Assembly: GCA_024330185.1 (NCBI GenBank)
Contig: JANDLV010000014.1
Coordinates: 1-64,000, forward strand
From: Candidatus Siliceabacter maunaloa
GTDB lineage: Bacteria; Actinomycetota; Thermoleophilia; Solirubrobacterales; Solirubrobacteraceae
Direction of reading: 5' to 3'
Length of the DNA stretch: 64,000 bases
Position numbers and translations under genes: made by a program. The notes below the pieces were generated by a model. The model searched no databases. It had not been told where the DNA came from and was given only the letters and a program-made list of their open reading frames with translations. Shown here in pieces: positions 17,359 through 25,575 of this stretch. Position 1 is the stretch's first letter. The number at the start of each line of letters is the position of its first letter.

Positions 17359-17549
17359 CGCGGTATCTCGTCTGGGCGCGCGGGCCGCACTCCGCCAGGA
17401 ACGTTCCGATCGTGGACGTGAGGCGTGGGCACGTACGCGCCTCTTGCCTTGTTGAAATGCGACTTACCGTCTCGGTCAAAGCGACGGGATGTGCGGAAGT
17501 CCTGAGGATCACGGGGATCTGCGCGCTCGTAGGTCGTGTACTTCTTCAC
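17355..17549 (-). CDS. Orphan RHS toxin tip (partial)
   Basis: The ORF has 64 residues from a GTG codon, but the reading frame stays open 15-20 codons upstream (DASGRVKKYTTYERAD), so this is the end of a longer tip. Key segments are SRRFDRDGKSHFNKARGAYV, PTPHVHDRNVPGG and [10 protein letters not shown]. They match the PTPHxH...P-E/D-IP pattern of RHS toxin tips, tentatively the type 24 group. The main RHS protein ends in a diverged version of the same domain. No delivery core is attached; only a 33-bp piece of RHS core lies upstream, out of frame. Imm53 follows with a 4-bp overlap. Confidence 0.65.
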   Translation of the reverse strand: MKKYTTYERADPRDPQDFRTSRRFDRDGKSHFNKARGAYVPTPHVHDRNVPGGVRPARPDEIPR

Positions 17550-17599
17550 TCGACCCGATGCATCACGGGCGAGACGACGAAAGTCGAGGGATGCTTGGA

Positions 17600-17632
17600 G
17601 TCATAGGCAAACTGCCAGACCTTGGCGCCCAC
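17600..17632 (-). repeat. 33-bp exact copy of RHS core
   Basis: Bases 17600-17632 are identical to 21088-21120 inside the RHS core, where they encode VGAKVWQFAYD. After the match the orphan copy runs into toxin-tip sequence in a different reading frame. It looks like the junction left by recombination between an RHS core and a horizontally acquired tip cassette. Confidence 0.8.
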
Positions 17633-17659
17633 CGAGAGAGCGCTGCCTACAGTAAGATA

Positions 17660-18064
17660 CTAGTGAGGCGGTGTCCATCCCAAATACTCGAGGAGCTCGG
17701 CAGCTCCTTCTCGGACGCGATCCTCCCCAACGACAAGACTGGATTCAGCAAGATCGCGAAAGCCAGACAACTCGAGGCTTCTTCGTTGGCGTCCGATGAA
17801 GTACAGGATATGGTCAGCGATCTCATCCTCGGCTGTCGCGACTGCTTCGAAAATCAGATCTGCACCGTAAGAATCCTGTCGATGCAACAGCGCCCGCGCT
17901 GCTTCCTGGACGACGGCCGTGTCTTCCTGATCACGAAGCAGGTCTCGCATCGCGGCAGCGGCGTCACTGGACTCAAAGTCCGCAAGCCCGGCCGCGGCCC
18001 GGCAGCGCCGCTCCCACGAAGGGGATCGCGAGAGCGTCAGAAGATCCCGAAGCGTGTCGTGCAT
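17660..18064 (-). CDS. HEAT-like candidate immunity protein for the RHS toxin
   Basis: A 134-residue all-helical protein whose ATG overlaps the RHS stop (TGATG); upstream in-frame GTG codons at 18067 and 18070 are alternatives. Helix pairs such as WERRCRAAAGLADFESSDAA, MRDLLRDQEDTAVVQEAARA and DLAESSLVVGEDRVREGAAE have HEAT-repeat character. There is no membrane segment or signal peptide. Position directly behind a toxin tip is the place of the cognate immunity gene, and HEAT-repeat immunity proteins are known in polymorphic toxin systems. Specificity is inferred only. Confidence 0.65.
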   Translation of the reverse strand: MHDTLRDLLTLSRSPSWERRCRAAAGLADFESSDAAAAMRDLLRDQEDTAVVQEAARALLHRQDSYGADLIFEAVATAEDEIADHILYFIGRQRRSLELSGFRDLAESSLVVGEDRVREGAAELLEYLGWTPPH

Positions 18065-21000
18065 CACCACCCCGGAGGGAGGTCACGGGGGTCCATGTCG
18101 CCCCGCCCGCTTATACCGTCGTCATGGCCGTGTAAGTGCGGGGTAGGCACGCCTCCATGTGCCCTTCCAGGGCCGTCGAATCGCCGTCCGGGGTCGAAGC
18201 CGTTTGGGTTTCGTGGATTACGATGCCAGTCTTGGTAGTGCGTGACACGCCCGTCATGGCCACGCCGGAAGGTCGTGTGATCGCCGGCTGCGCGGGGATC
18301 GAACTTCAGTCGTTTCTTCCCTCGCATGCTCTGTGCGCCCAGCCTCACGACTTTGGCCCCCGTGTTGGCCACCTTGAGGGGGCTGGGGATGGGGGCGTTG
18401 TTGCCGATGCGGTAGAGGGTTGAGCAGCGGTTGACGTTCACGCCGACGGCGCCCAGGGCTCTGCTGGCGACGCCGAAGCTGGCGCCGTCGGCGGCGCCCA
18501 CGGCGCCCTCGCCGGCCGCTTGGCCGGCGTCGAGGAGTGCCCCGCCGATGTCGCCGATCGAGATGAGGCCGGTGGGGTCTGAATAGTTGGTGGGGTTGTT
18601 GTTGGCGTAGGTGTAGGGGGCGCGGGTTTGGGCGGTGATGGGGTCGCGGGTGAGGAATTGGGCGGTGGTGGGGTCGTAGTAGCGGGCTCTGAGGTATTGC
18701 AGGCCGGTTTCGCGGTCTGTGTATTGGCTGTCGTAGGTGAAGGGGTTCTCAGCGGTGGTGGGGGGGCTGGTGGGGTTGCCGTGGGCGTCGTATGTGTATT
18801 TGGCCACGACGCTGGCGGTCTGGTTGGTCAGTGCGCGGGTGGAGCCGTGGGCGTCGTGGTGGTAGTAGCGCACGGTGTCGTCTTGGAGGGTCTGCTGGAT
18901 GGGTTTGCCGTCGGGCCCGGTGATGTAGGCGGTGGGCCCGTCGGTGAGCACCACGGGCATGGGTCCGGAGCGATCCCAGGTCTGGGTGGTCTGGCTGTTG
19001 TTGACGGTCTTGGTCTGGCGCAGCCCGGTGGCGTCGTAGGCGTACTGGGCGGTGGCGACCTTGCCGGGGCGGGCGTGGTCGGGACCCTGGTAGCTGGTCA
19101 GCTGGTCGGCCTGGTCATAGCCATAGCGCGAGCTCGTGCCCATATCGGGGTCTTGGACACCGCCGTCGACACCGCTGTTGGTGGTCACCGACTCGTTGCT
19201 GGAGCGCCGGTTGCCCTCGCTGTCATAGGTCAGCGTGGTCTGTGTCCCGTCGGCGGCGGTGATCGTGGTGAGCTGGTTGGCGGCGTCAAAGGTCTGGGTG
19301 GTCCCGCCGGGCAGGGTGGTCGGGTTGTCGGCGGCGTCGTAGGCGTAGTTGCGGGTGGCGTCGGGGCCGGCGGCGCTCAGGCGCTGCGCGCCGTCATAGC
19401 CAAAGCGCTGCGCTGGGGCGCCCGCGGCGCCCGACTCGCTGGTGGAGGCCAGCAGCCCGGCGTCGCTGCGCGGGGTCGCCGCCTGCAGCACCGTCGAGGC
19501 GGTCGCGGTGTCGGCGAGGTCGGTGACCAGGCCGTTTGGGTCGGTGGTCCGCGTGGCCTGGGTGTTGTTGGGGCGCTCGGTGCGCGCCAGGTTGCCATCG
19601 GCGTCATAGCCAAAGCGGGTCGTGTTGCCCAGCCAGTCAGCGACCGAGGTCAGGTGGCCGTCTTGGTCATAGCCGCGGCGCACCGTCCCCGTCGCGACGG
19701 GGACGAGTCCCGCACCGGTCGTCTTGTTCAGCGCGGTCAGCGCCTGGGGGTAGGCCAGCGAGGTGATCTGGTCGCCCAGGTCATAGCCATAGCCCAGCTT
19801 CTGCCCGCGCGGGTTGGTGGAGGCGACCATGCGCCCCAGGGAGTCATAGCTGTAGGTCGACCGGCCGGTGGCGTCGGTCATGGCCGTGAGCCGGCCGTCG
19901 ACGTCGTAGGTGAAGGTGCTGTCGGTGGGCGTCCCGCTGGAGTAGCGCATCGACGTCAGGCGGTCGGCGTCGTCATAGCCATAGGCCGTGGTGCGTCCCG
20001 CGGGATCGCGCAGGCTGGTGCGCCGCCCCCCACGGTCATAGACAGAGGTCGTCTTGCGTCCCAGCGGATCGCTGCTGGCGGTCACTCGCCCCAACTGATC
20101 GCGGGTATAGCTCGTGGTGCGACCCAGCCCGTCGGTCTGGCTTGCCACCTGCCCCAGCGCGTCATAGGCGGTCTTGAGCACGCTGCCATCGCCGCGTGTC
20201 ACCTGGGTGGGGCGGTCGGCCAGATCATAGGCAGACCGCGTCAGACGCCCGTCGCGATCGGTCGTGTCGGTCACGTTGCCCACGGCGTCATAGACCATCG
20301 TCATGGACTTGCCCAGCGGGTCGCGCACCGCCGTCTCGCGCCCGTAGGCATCACGGGTATAGGAGGTCCTGAAGGCCGCCGGGTCAGCCCCCGACACGTT
20401 GCCCCGCGCGCTGACGCTGCTGACCAGCCAGCTGTGCTGGTCATAGCTGGAGGTCGTCTTGCGCCCCGCCGGGCTCGTCGCGCTGGTCTGGTCGCCCTGG
20501 GCGTTATACCCATAGCGCCAGGTGCGGTCGAGCGGATCGGTGACCGCCGACAGCTGCCCCAGCCCGTCGTAGGCCAAGGCCATGGCCTGGGTCTGCCCCG
20601 TCTCGCTGTGGGGGCGCTTGATCGAGACCAGGTTGCTGCGCGCGTCATAGCCATAGCTCGCAACGCGCCCCGAGGCCAGCGTCAGCGCCGTCACGTTGCG
20701 CTTGGCGTCATAGGCATACGCGGTGCTACGGCCCAGCGGGTCGGTGGCCTTGGTGACGTTGCCCTGGGCGTCGTAGGCATAGCTCCACGCCCGACCGTTG
20801 GGGTCGGTCGTCTTGACCAGGTTGGCCTGGGCGTCGTAGTCCATGCGCGTGACCGTCTCCGCGCTGGTGTTGTGGGCGCCCATGATCTCGACCAGCAGAT
20901 TGGAGCGAAAGCGCTCGTAGGTGACGTGGCCCAACGGATCGGTGACCTTCGTCTCATCGGCGCCATAGGCCCACGTGGCCCGGTGCCCCAGCGGGTCGGT

Positions 21001-21204
21001 CTGGGTGGTCACGCGGTCGCGGGCGTCATAGACGTTGGTCGTCTTGGCCCCCCGCGGATTGGTCATCGATGTCATCCGGTGCTTTGCGTCATAGGCAAAC
21101 TGCCAGACCTTGGCGCCCACGTCGGTGACCTGGGTCAGGTTCTTGGCGGTGTCATAGGTGTAGCGCACCGTGCGCCCGCCCGGGTCGCTGACCTGGCTGA
21201 CCAT
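18064..21204 (-). CDS. RHS/YD-repeat core and toxin tip (C-terminal part of split gene)
   Basis: This frame carries about 40 YD repeats of the type RYTYDTAKNLTQVTD that build the RHS shell. The RHS-associated core follows near residues 820-890 (YYHHDAHGSTRALTN, YDSQYTDRETGLQYLRARYY, FLTRDPI, YTYANNNPTNYSDPTG), then a pretoxin linker and a tip ending THYQDWHRNPRNPNGFDPG...VPTPHLHGHD...PRDLPPGW. The ATG at 21204 is just the first in this frame. Homology continues upstream without a start to the C6 (G6) tract at 21331-21336, so this is the rear part of one gene with 21324-23228. A HEAT-like immunity candidate follows. Confidence 0.85.
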   Translation of the reverse strand: MVSQVSDPGGRTVRYTYDTAKNLTQVTDVGAKVWQFAYDAKHRMTSMTNPRGAKTTNVYDARDRVTTQTDPLGHRATWAYGADETKVTDPLGHVTYERFRSNLLVEIMGAHNTSAETVTRMDYDAQANLVKTTDPNGRAWSYAYDAQGNVTKATDPLGRSTAYAYDAKRNVTALTLASGRVASYGYDARSNLVSIKRPHSETGQTQAMALAYDGLGQLSAVTDPLDRTWRYGYNAQGDQTSATSPAGRKTTSSYDQHSWLVSSVSARGNVSGADPAAFRTSYTRDAYGRETAVRDPLGKSMTMVYDAVGNVTDTTDRDGRLTRSAYDLADRPTQVTRGDGSVLKTAYDALGQVASQTDGLGRTTSYTRDQLGRVTASSDPLGRKTTSVYDRGGRRTSLRDPAGRTTAYGYDDADRLTSMRYSSGTPTDSTFTYDVDGRLTAMTDATGRSTYSYDSLGRMVASTNPRGQKLGYGYDLGDQITSLAYPQALTALNKTTGAGLVPVATGTVRRGYDQDGHLTSVADWLGNTTRFGYDADGNLARTERPNNTQATRTTDPNGLVTDLADTATASTVLQAATPRSDAGLLASTSESGAAGAPAQRFGYDGAQRLSAAGPDATRNYAYDAADNPTTLPGGTTQTFDAANQLTTITAADGTQTTLTYDSEGNRRSSNESVTTNSGVDGGVQDPDMGTSSRYGYDQADQLTSYQGPDHARPGKVATAQYAYDATGLRQTKTVNNSQTTQTWDRSGPMPVVLTDGPTAYITGPDGKPIQQTLQDDTVRYYHHDAHGSTRALTNQTASVVAKYTYDAHGNPTSPPTTAENPFTYDSQYTDRETGLQYLRARYYDPTTAQFLTRDPITAQTRAPYTYANNNPTNYSDPTGLISIGDIGGALLDAGQAAGEGAVGAADGASFGVASRALGAVGVNVNRCSTLYRIGNNAPIPSPLKVANTGAKVVRLGAQSMRGKKRLKFDPRAAGDHTTFRRGHDGRVTHYQDWHRNPRNPNGFDPGRRFDGPGRAHGGVPTPHLHGHDDGISGRGDMDPRDLPPGW

Positions 21205-21323
21205 GCCGCTGGTGTTGTAGGCCAGCGTGAGCTTGCGCCCCGCGGGGTCGGTGATCGAGCCCAGCCGGCCCGCCCCGTCGTAGCCAAGCGTCGTCTTGTT
21301 GGCGTTGGGGTCGGCCTTGGCGC

Positions 21324-23228
21324 TCAGACGCCCCCCGCAGCGAAGGCAAACGTGCGCTGATCGGGCAGCGTGTAGGTGTAGGAACCGTCGGCGTTCTTTC
21401 CAAGCGAGGACTGCACCAGCTGCTCGGCCCCATAGCTGCCATCGGACCGCGGCTTGAAGCGTGCGACCTGGCCATCGGCGTGATGGACAGCCACCTCCCC
21501 CGAGGCGGCGTCGATCACCAGGCGCTCGCCGAAGGAAAAGCTCCAGCCATAGCCAAACGGGCCCGCCGCCGACGCGGCGGCGGCCTCCTGGGCGTTGTAG
21601 GTGCGCCCCAGCTCAAGACCGACGCCCCGCCCGGCGATCGCGAAGTCGACCTGCCCTTCGAAGAAGTTGCCCGTCGCGCAGTTGACGGGGTCCCCCGCAC
21701 ACGTGTCCACGCGCCCTGGCCGCACCCCCTCGGCGCCAGACCCGTAGACCGCGGGGCGACCCTCCCCACGGTCCGAGGGCTCCGAGGTCTGATCGACGAC
21801 GCACCCGTCAGACAGCCGCGGCTTGAAGCAATGACGATATACATCCCCGACGCCATTGCTGTCGGCCATGAAGCTGGGCAGAAAGCTGCTGGCCGACGAA
21901 GAGAACACCGTGCACCTGCCATCACTCGATTCCGCCGGGCGATCGCTGGCAGCGTTGGCCAGCCCCTGGTCATCGTCAAAGGACAACGGCACCGCCTGCC
22001 TGTCGGTGAACTCAAGCTGGGTCTGGTAAACGTCGCGCACGCCGTTGGTGTCCTTGTTTACCCCCGAAGTCCTCAGCGCGGCGTCAGAGGCAAACGACAC
22101 CCGCAGCCCGTCCCCCGAGATCGACGGGTAAAAGCTCCCGCCCCCAGAGGTCGACGATGCCGCGATCGAGGTCGCACCGGCCTCAGGACGACGAGACGCC
22201 CAGATCGTCGTGCCCGCGCTGCGGTCACGCACATGGATATCGCTGGCGGCATCCGTATCGCGTGCACCCTGACAACAGTCCCCGTTCTGATCGAGATTGG
22301 AGGCCACCGACTGGAAGGCGACGTAGCGACCGTCGTCAGAGATCGACGGCTGGGAGCTCGTGGCGTTGGCCTGCGAACCGGTGTCCGCGATCGAGACCCG
22401 CGTGGGACGCGTCCTGCTGCGCTCGCGGACGAAGACGTCCCGTGCAGCGTTGGTGTCGCCCGGCACGAGGTAGGTGGCCGACGACTCGAACGTCACGTAG
22501 GCGCCATCCTTCGAGATCGACGGGTTGACGCTCGGCCCGTTGGCAGTCGAGATGATCTCCTGGCCAGTGTCCCTGCACTGATCCCAGGAAGTGGAGGACA
22601 CCACCTGCACGGTGCGCTTCAGCGAACGGTCGTAGGCATAGACATCCTCGACGCCGTTGGTATCTGGGGCGACGCCCTCGGGCAGGTCCGGGCACTGGAC
22701 GCCCTCGATGGCCGCCGAGCGCGTGACGTAGGCGATGTAGCGCCCGTCACCGGAGATCGCGGGATCGTCGCCGCCCGCCGGGAGCTGCCCGCCCACTTCC
22801 GAGACCGACACCCGGTCGATCGTCTTCGCAGACCGGTCGTAGACGAACACGTCGGCCGTGGCGTTGGTGTCACCGCTCACCAGGTTCGACGCGACCGATG
22901 TGAACGTCACGTAACGACCGTCATCGGAGATCGACGCGCCGTAGCTGTTCCCGTTGGCCTGAGCGCCGCTTGGTCCGATCGACACACGCTCGGTCGTCCT
23001 GTCCTCCCCATCGCGCACGAAGACATCCTTCTTGGCGTTCGTATCCCCTGACACCAGGTCGGGCGCGACCGACTCAAACGCGACATAGCGCCCCGACGAC
23101 GAGACAGACGGCGAGCTGCTCGTGCCGGTGGCCTGCGACGCCAACGCCTCGGCCGTGGTCTGCGAAAGGAAGAGCAGGATGGCGAGCAGCGCGGCCGCGG
23201 GAAGGAGATGTGCAAGGCGCGAGGACAT
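21324..23228 (-). CDS. RHS toxin N-terminal part: signal peptide, beta-propeller, DUF6531-like
   Basis: The ATG at 23228, behind GAAGGG, gives a Sec signal peptide (LAHLLPAAALLAILLFLSQT). Seven repeats of the type SDDGRYVTFTSVASNLVSGD...DVFVYDR follow, consistent with a seven-bladed TolB/PD40 propeller. Then comes the RHS entry segment CATGNFFEGQVDFAIAGRGV, LGRTYNAQEA, FGYGWSFSF and DGQVARFKPRSDGSY. The frame stops at AFAAGGV in a run of six G. With seven G it would read AFAAGGRLSAKADPN and fuse to the YD-repeat core. It is the front of a secreted RHS toxin broken, or switched off, by a -1 change. Confidence 0.85.
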   Translation of the reverse strand: MSSRLAHLLPAAALLAILLFLSQTTAEALASQATGTSSSPSVSSSGRYVAFESVAPDLVSGDTNAKKDVFVRDGEDRTTERVSIGPSGAQANGNSYGASISDDGRYVTFTSVASNLVSGDTNATADVFVYDRSAKTIDRVSVSEVGGQLPAGGDDPAISGDGRYIAYVTRSAAIEGVQCPDLPEGVAPDTNGVEDVYAYDRSLKRTVQVVSSTSWDQCRDTGQEIISTANGPSVNPSISKDGAYVTFESSATYLVPGDTNAARDVFVRERSRTRPTRVSIADTGSQANATSSQPSISDDGRYVAFQSVASNLDQNGDCCQGARDTDAASDIHVRDRSAGTTIWASRRPEAGATSIAASSTSGGGSFYPSISGDGLRVSFASDAALRTSGVNKDTNGVRDVYQTQLEFTDRQAVPLSFDDDQGLANAASDRPAESSDGRCTVFSSSASSFLPSFMADSNGVGDVYRHCFKPRLSDGCVVDQTSEPSDRGEGRPAVYGSGAEGVRPGRVDTCAGDPVNCATGNFFEGQVDFAIAGRGVGLELGRTYNAQEAAAASAAGPFGYGWSFSFGERLVIDAASGEVAVHHADGQVARFKPRSDGSYGAEQLVQSSLGKNADGSYTYTLPDQRTFAFAAGGV

Positions 23229-23334
23229 GGGAACCCTTCGGGACGAGGGAGGGAGCGATGCGGCGTAGCGCCTTGTACACCAGCCCGCCGGCGCCCAGGG
23301 GAACTGTGTGCCCTGGGTTACGCGCAAACCGCAA

Positions 23335-23352
23335 ACTTGTCACGCAAGTGAC
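23335..23352. promoter_or_regulatory. Inverted repeat between rhs and the Crp-like gene
   Basis: Two nested dyads overlap: ACTTG-TCACG-CAAGT (23335-23349) and GTCAC-GCAA-GTGAC (23339-23352). The site lies in the divergent 147-bp intergenic region, 23 bp upstream of the Crp-like start and about 107 bp from the rhs start. Size and symmetry fit a Crp/Fnr-family operator (TGTGA-N6-TCACA-like, but not a match to it). It could serve autoregulation or control of rhs. Confidence 0.4.
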
Positions 23353-23375
23353 GCCGCAACGCCTATCCTCTGGGC

Positions 23376-24107
23376 ATGTCCAGAGGCGGGCGCCCGACCA
23401 TCCAGGTTCTGGCCGCCGACCCCGGCTTGGGCACCGACCTGACGCCCGAGCAACTGCGCGAAGCCCGCGTACACGCCGTGGCCGCCCAGCACAGCGTGTC
23501 CCACGGGCCGTGGGAGCGCGATGGCTTTGACGCTCCCCAGCCGGGCCTGGCGGGGCTGCTGGTCATCGAGGGCGTCATCCTGCGCGACGTGCAGGTCGGG
23601 CGCTTTCCCGCCGCCGAGCTGCTGGGACCCGGCGACCTGCTGCGACCCTGGCAGCGCGACGAAGGGTACGCATCGGTGCCGGCCCACACGACGTGGACGG
23701 CGCTCTCCGACGTTCGCTTCGCCGTGCTCGATCGTGACTACATGCACGCAACGGCGCGCTGGCCCGAGCTGGCCGCAAGCCTCGTGTGCCGTGCGGTCGA
23801 CCGCTCCCGCGCTACCGTCTTCTCCTTCGCGCTCACCAACCTCCCCCATCTCGACGAGCGCCTGCTGGGCCTGCTGTGGGCCCTGGCCGACCGCTGGGGA
23901 CGCGTGCGGAGGGACGGCGTTGTGGTGCCCTTTCGCCTGGACCACGACGTGCTGGGCCGACTGGTCTCCGCGCGCCGCCCCTCCATCTCGCGCACCACCG
24001 GCCACCTCGCACAGCGCGGCATCCTGCGCCGCACCACGCAGCGCCACTGGATCCTCACAGGCGACCCGCCCAACCTCCCGCTCCCGGCCCTGCACGCCGA
24101 CCAGTAG
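23376..24107 (+). CDS. Crp/Fnr-family transcriptional regulator
   Basis: A 243-residue protein with an N-terminal cyclic-nucleotide-binding-like barrel (LAGLLVIEGVILRDVQVGRF, LLGPGDLLRPWQ), a dimerisation helix and a C-terminal helix-turn-helix (LGRLVSARRPSISRTTGHLA, QRGILRRTTQRHWIL). The barrel lacks an obvious cAMP phosphate-binding cassette and there is no FNR cysteine set, so the ligand is unknown. It is divergent from the RHS toxin gene, with an inverted repeat close to its start. Confidence 0.8.
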   Translation: MSRGGRPTIQVLAADPGLGTDLTPEQLREARVHAVAAQHSVSHGPWERDGFDAPQPGLAGLLVIEGVILRDVQVGRFPAAELLGPGDLLRPWQRDEGYASVPAHTTWTALSDVRFAVLDRDYMHATARWPELAASLVCRAVDRSRATVFSFALTNLPHLDERLLGLLWALADRWGRVRRDGVVVPFRLDHDVLGRLVSARRPSISRTTGHLAQRGILRRTTQRHWILTGDPPNLPLPALHADQ

Positions 24108-24203
24108 GCAGACTTCAGCCCCACCTTGACCTTGAGCACCAGGACACGTCTATTGACCTTCATAGCGGGCGGTAGCGGTAGCCCGTGCGTAGACTCACGA
24201 GCG

Positions 24204-24776
24204 ATGGCGGTCCTTCCTCGTGACGACGTGGAGATCCGACCCCTCACTCGGTCGGATGTCCTGCGCATGGTCGAGACGGGGATCCTCGCCGAGGACGACC
24301 GCGTCGAGCTGCTCGACGGATTCCTGGTGCAGATGAGCCCGATCAGTGCAGAGCACGCGAACATCGTCAACTGGCTGAACGAGCACTTCGTCAGGCGGGG
24401 GAGCGCGTGGGTGGTGAGCATCCAGAACGGGATTGCCATCGCCGGCGACGAGCGCCAGCTTCCACAGCCCGACGTCGCGCTGCTCCCGCGTGAGCGCGAC
24501 GTGACCAAGCTCTCGGACCGACCGCTGCTGATCGTCGAAGTCGCCGTCACGTCCCACCGCGTCGATCGTCAGGACAAGGCACCGAAGTACGCGCTCACGG
24601 GCGTGCCCGAGTACTGGGTCGTCGACGTTCCCGGGGGTACCGTCGAGGTGCGTCGCGAGCCGCTCGCCGGCGACTACACCGTGCTGCGAGTGTTCGGCGG
24701 CGGGGAGACCATCGAGCCGCTGGCACCCGTCACGCTGCCGGTCGAAGTCGACGCGCTCTTCGCCGCGCTGGGGTAG
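24204..24776 (+). CDS. Uma2 family (DUF820) endonuclease-like protein
   Basis: A 190-residue protein of the Uma2 group, a PD-(D/E)XK-type fold common in multicopy in actinobacteria and cyanobacteria. Visible motifs: RVELLDGFLVQMSP near 35, LPQPDVALLP (metal-binding Asp), LLIVEVAVTS (Glu) and DRQDKAPKYALTGVPEYWVVD (Lys). All active-site positions seem intact. The ATG at 24204 is chosen because upstream codons lack homology. Biological role of the family is unclear. A second, broken copy lies at 39171-39525. Confidence 0.85.
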   Translation: MAVLPRDDVEIRPLTRSDVLRMVETGILAEDDRVELLDGFLVQMSPISAEHANIVNWLNEHFVRRGSAWVVSIQNGIAIAGDERQLPQPDVALLPRERDVTKLSDRPLLIVEVAVTSHRVDRQDKAPKYALTGVPEYWVVDVPGGTVEVRREPLAGDYTVLRVFGGGETIEPLAPVTLPVEVDALFAALG

Positions 24777-24834
24777 TCGCGCGAGGCTGATACCAGTCCG
24801 CAGGGGCCAGCGCGGCAGCAGCCGAGCTGCAGTC

Positions 24835-25575
24835 CTACGAGGGCTCCCCCTCCTCGCCGAGCACCTCCTCCTCACCGCGGCGCAGCACCCGCAGGGCGAG
24901 GACCAGAGCCGACAGCATGGCCACCGCGGCGAGGCTGATCTGCACGCTGACGACGCCGTCCTCGGTCCAGTAGACGTCGTCGAGCTTGAGCAGCAGCGCC
25001 GACTCGTCGAGCGTCAGCGCAGCGCCTACGCCGAACGGGACGGCCAGGAACGGGTCCAGCACCTCGTTGTTGCGCGAGGCGATGGCGGTGCCGCCGGCCA
25101 TCAGCGCCAGCACGATCCCGGGCACGAAGTGGTGGATGTGCTGCTCGCCGACGGTCACGTTGCGAAACGGCCCCCACGCGCCCCGCGTGCGGATCGCGTG
25201 CGCCGACGCGCGCGCGATCGCCCAGGTCAGCGTGAAGGAGGCCAGCATGTTCAGCAGCGTGTTCTCGCGCGTGCTGCCGCCCCGGTAGCCGGCCACCGCC
25301 ACCGAGGCCGCGCCGCGCACCGCGTCCAGCAGCGGGGGCCCGTCCGTCCGCACGGGCCGCGTTCGCCACGCCCGCGCGACCTCGATGGCCGCCACGGCGC
25401 CCGCGGTGCCCAGCGCCACGCCGCCCAGGGCGTAGGTGCGCCGCTCGGCGCGCACCCGGCGCCGGCGCGCGGCGGGGCGCTCGACCGCCCCACGCAGGCG
25501 GAGCCCGGGGGGCAGCAGGAAGCCGAGTCCGCGACGGCGCGGAGGGAGTGCGCCGCCGCGGCCGACCGCTCTCAC
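24835..25575 (-). CDS. Conserved multi-pass membrane protein with HxHH motif
   Basis: A 246-residue protein starting at a GTG that overlaps the stop of the acyltransferase upstream. A basic N-terminus is followed by about five hydrophobic segments (YALGGVALGTAGAVAAIEVA, LASFTLTWAIARASA, FVPGIVLALMAGGTAIA, VQISLAAVAMLSALVLALRV). The GEQHIHHFVPG segment is a polar, histidine-rich motif seen in actinobacterial integral membrane proteins of unknown function. The tail is acidic. No function is assigned. Confidence 0.65.
   Translation of the reverse strand: MRAVGRGGALPPRRRGLGFLLPPGLRLRGAVERPAARRRRVRAERRTYALGGVALGTAGAVAAIEVARAWRTRPVRTDGPPLLDAVRGAASVAVAGYRGGSTRENTLLNMLASFTLTWAIARASAHAIRTRGAWGPFRNVTVGEQHIHHFVPGIVLALMAGGTAIASRNNEVLDPFLAVPFGVGAALTLDESALLLKLDDVYWTEDGVVSVQISLAAVAMLSALVLALRVLRRGEEEVLGEEGEPS

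Noticed and set aside
18628-21360. 910-codon plus-strand open frame opposite the RHS core
   Set aside because: It is the mirror of YD repeats (recurrent Val/Gly/Ile text), a repeat-derived shadow; the minus frame has clear RHS motifs.
21480-23051. 523-codon plus-strand open frame opposite the RHS N-terminal part
   Set aside because: Antisense to signal peptide and propeller repeats; no recognisable protein pattern.
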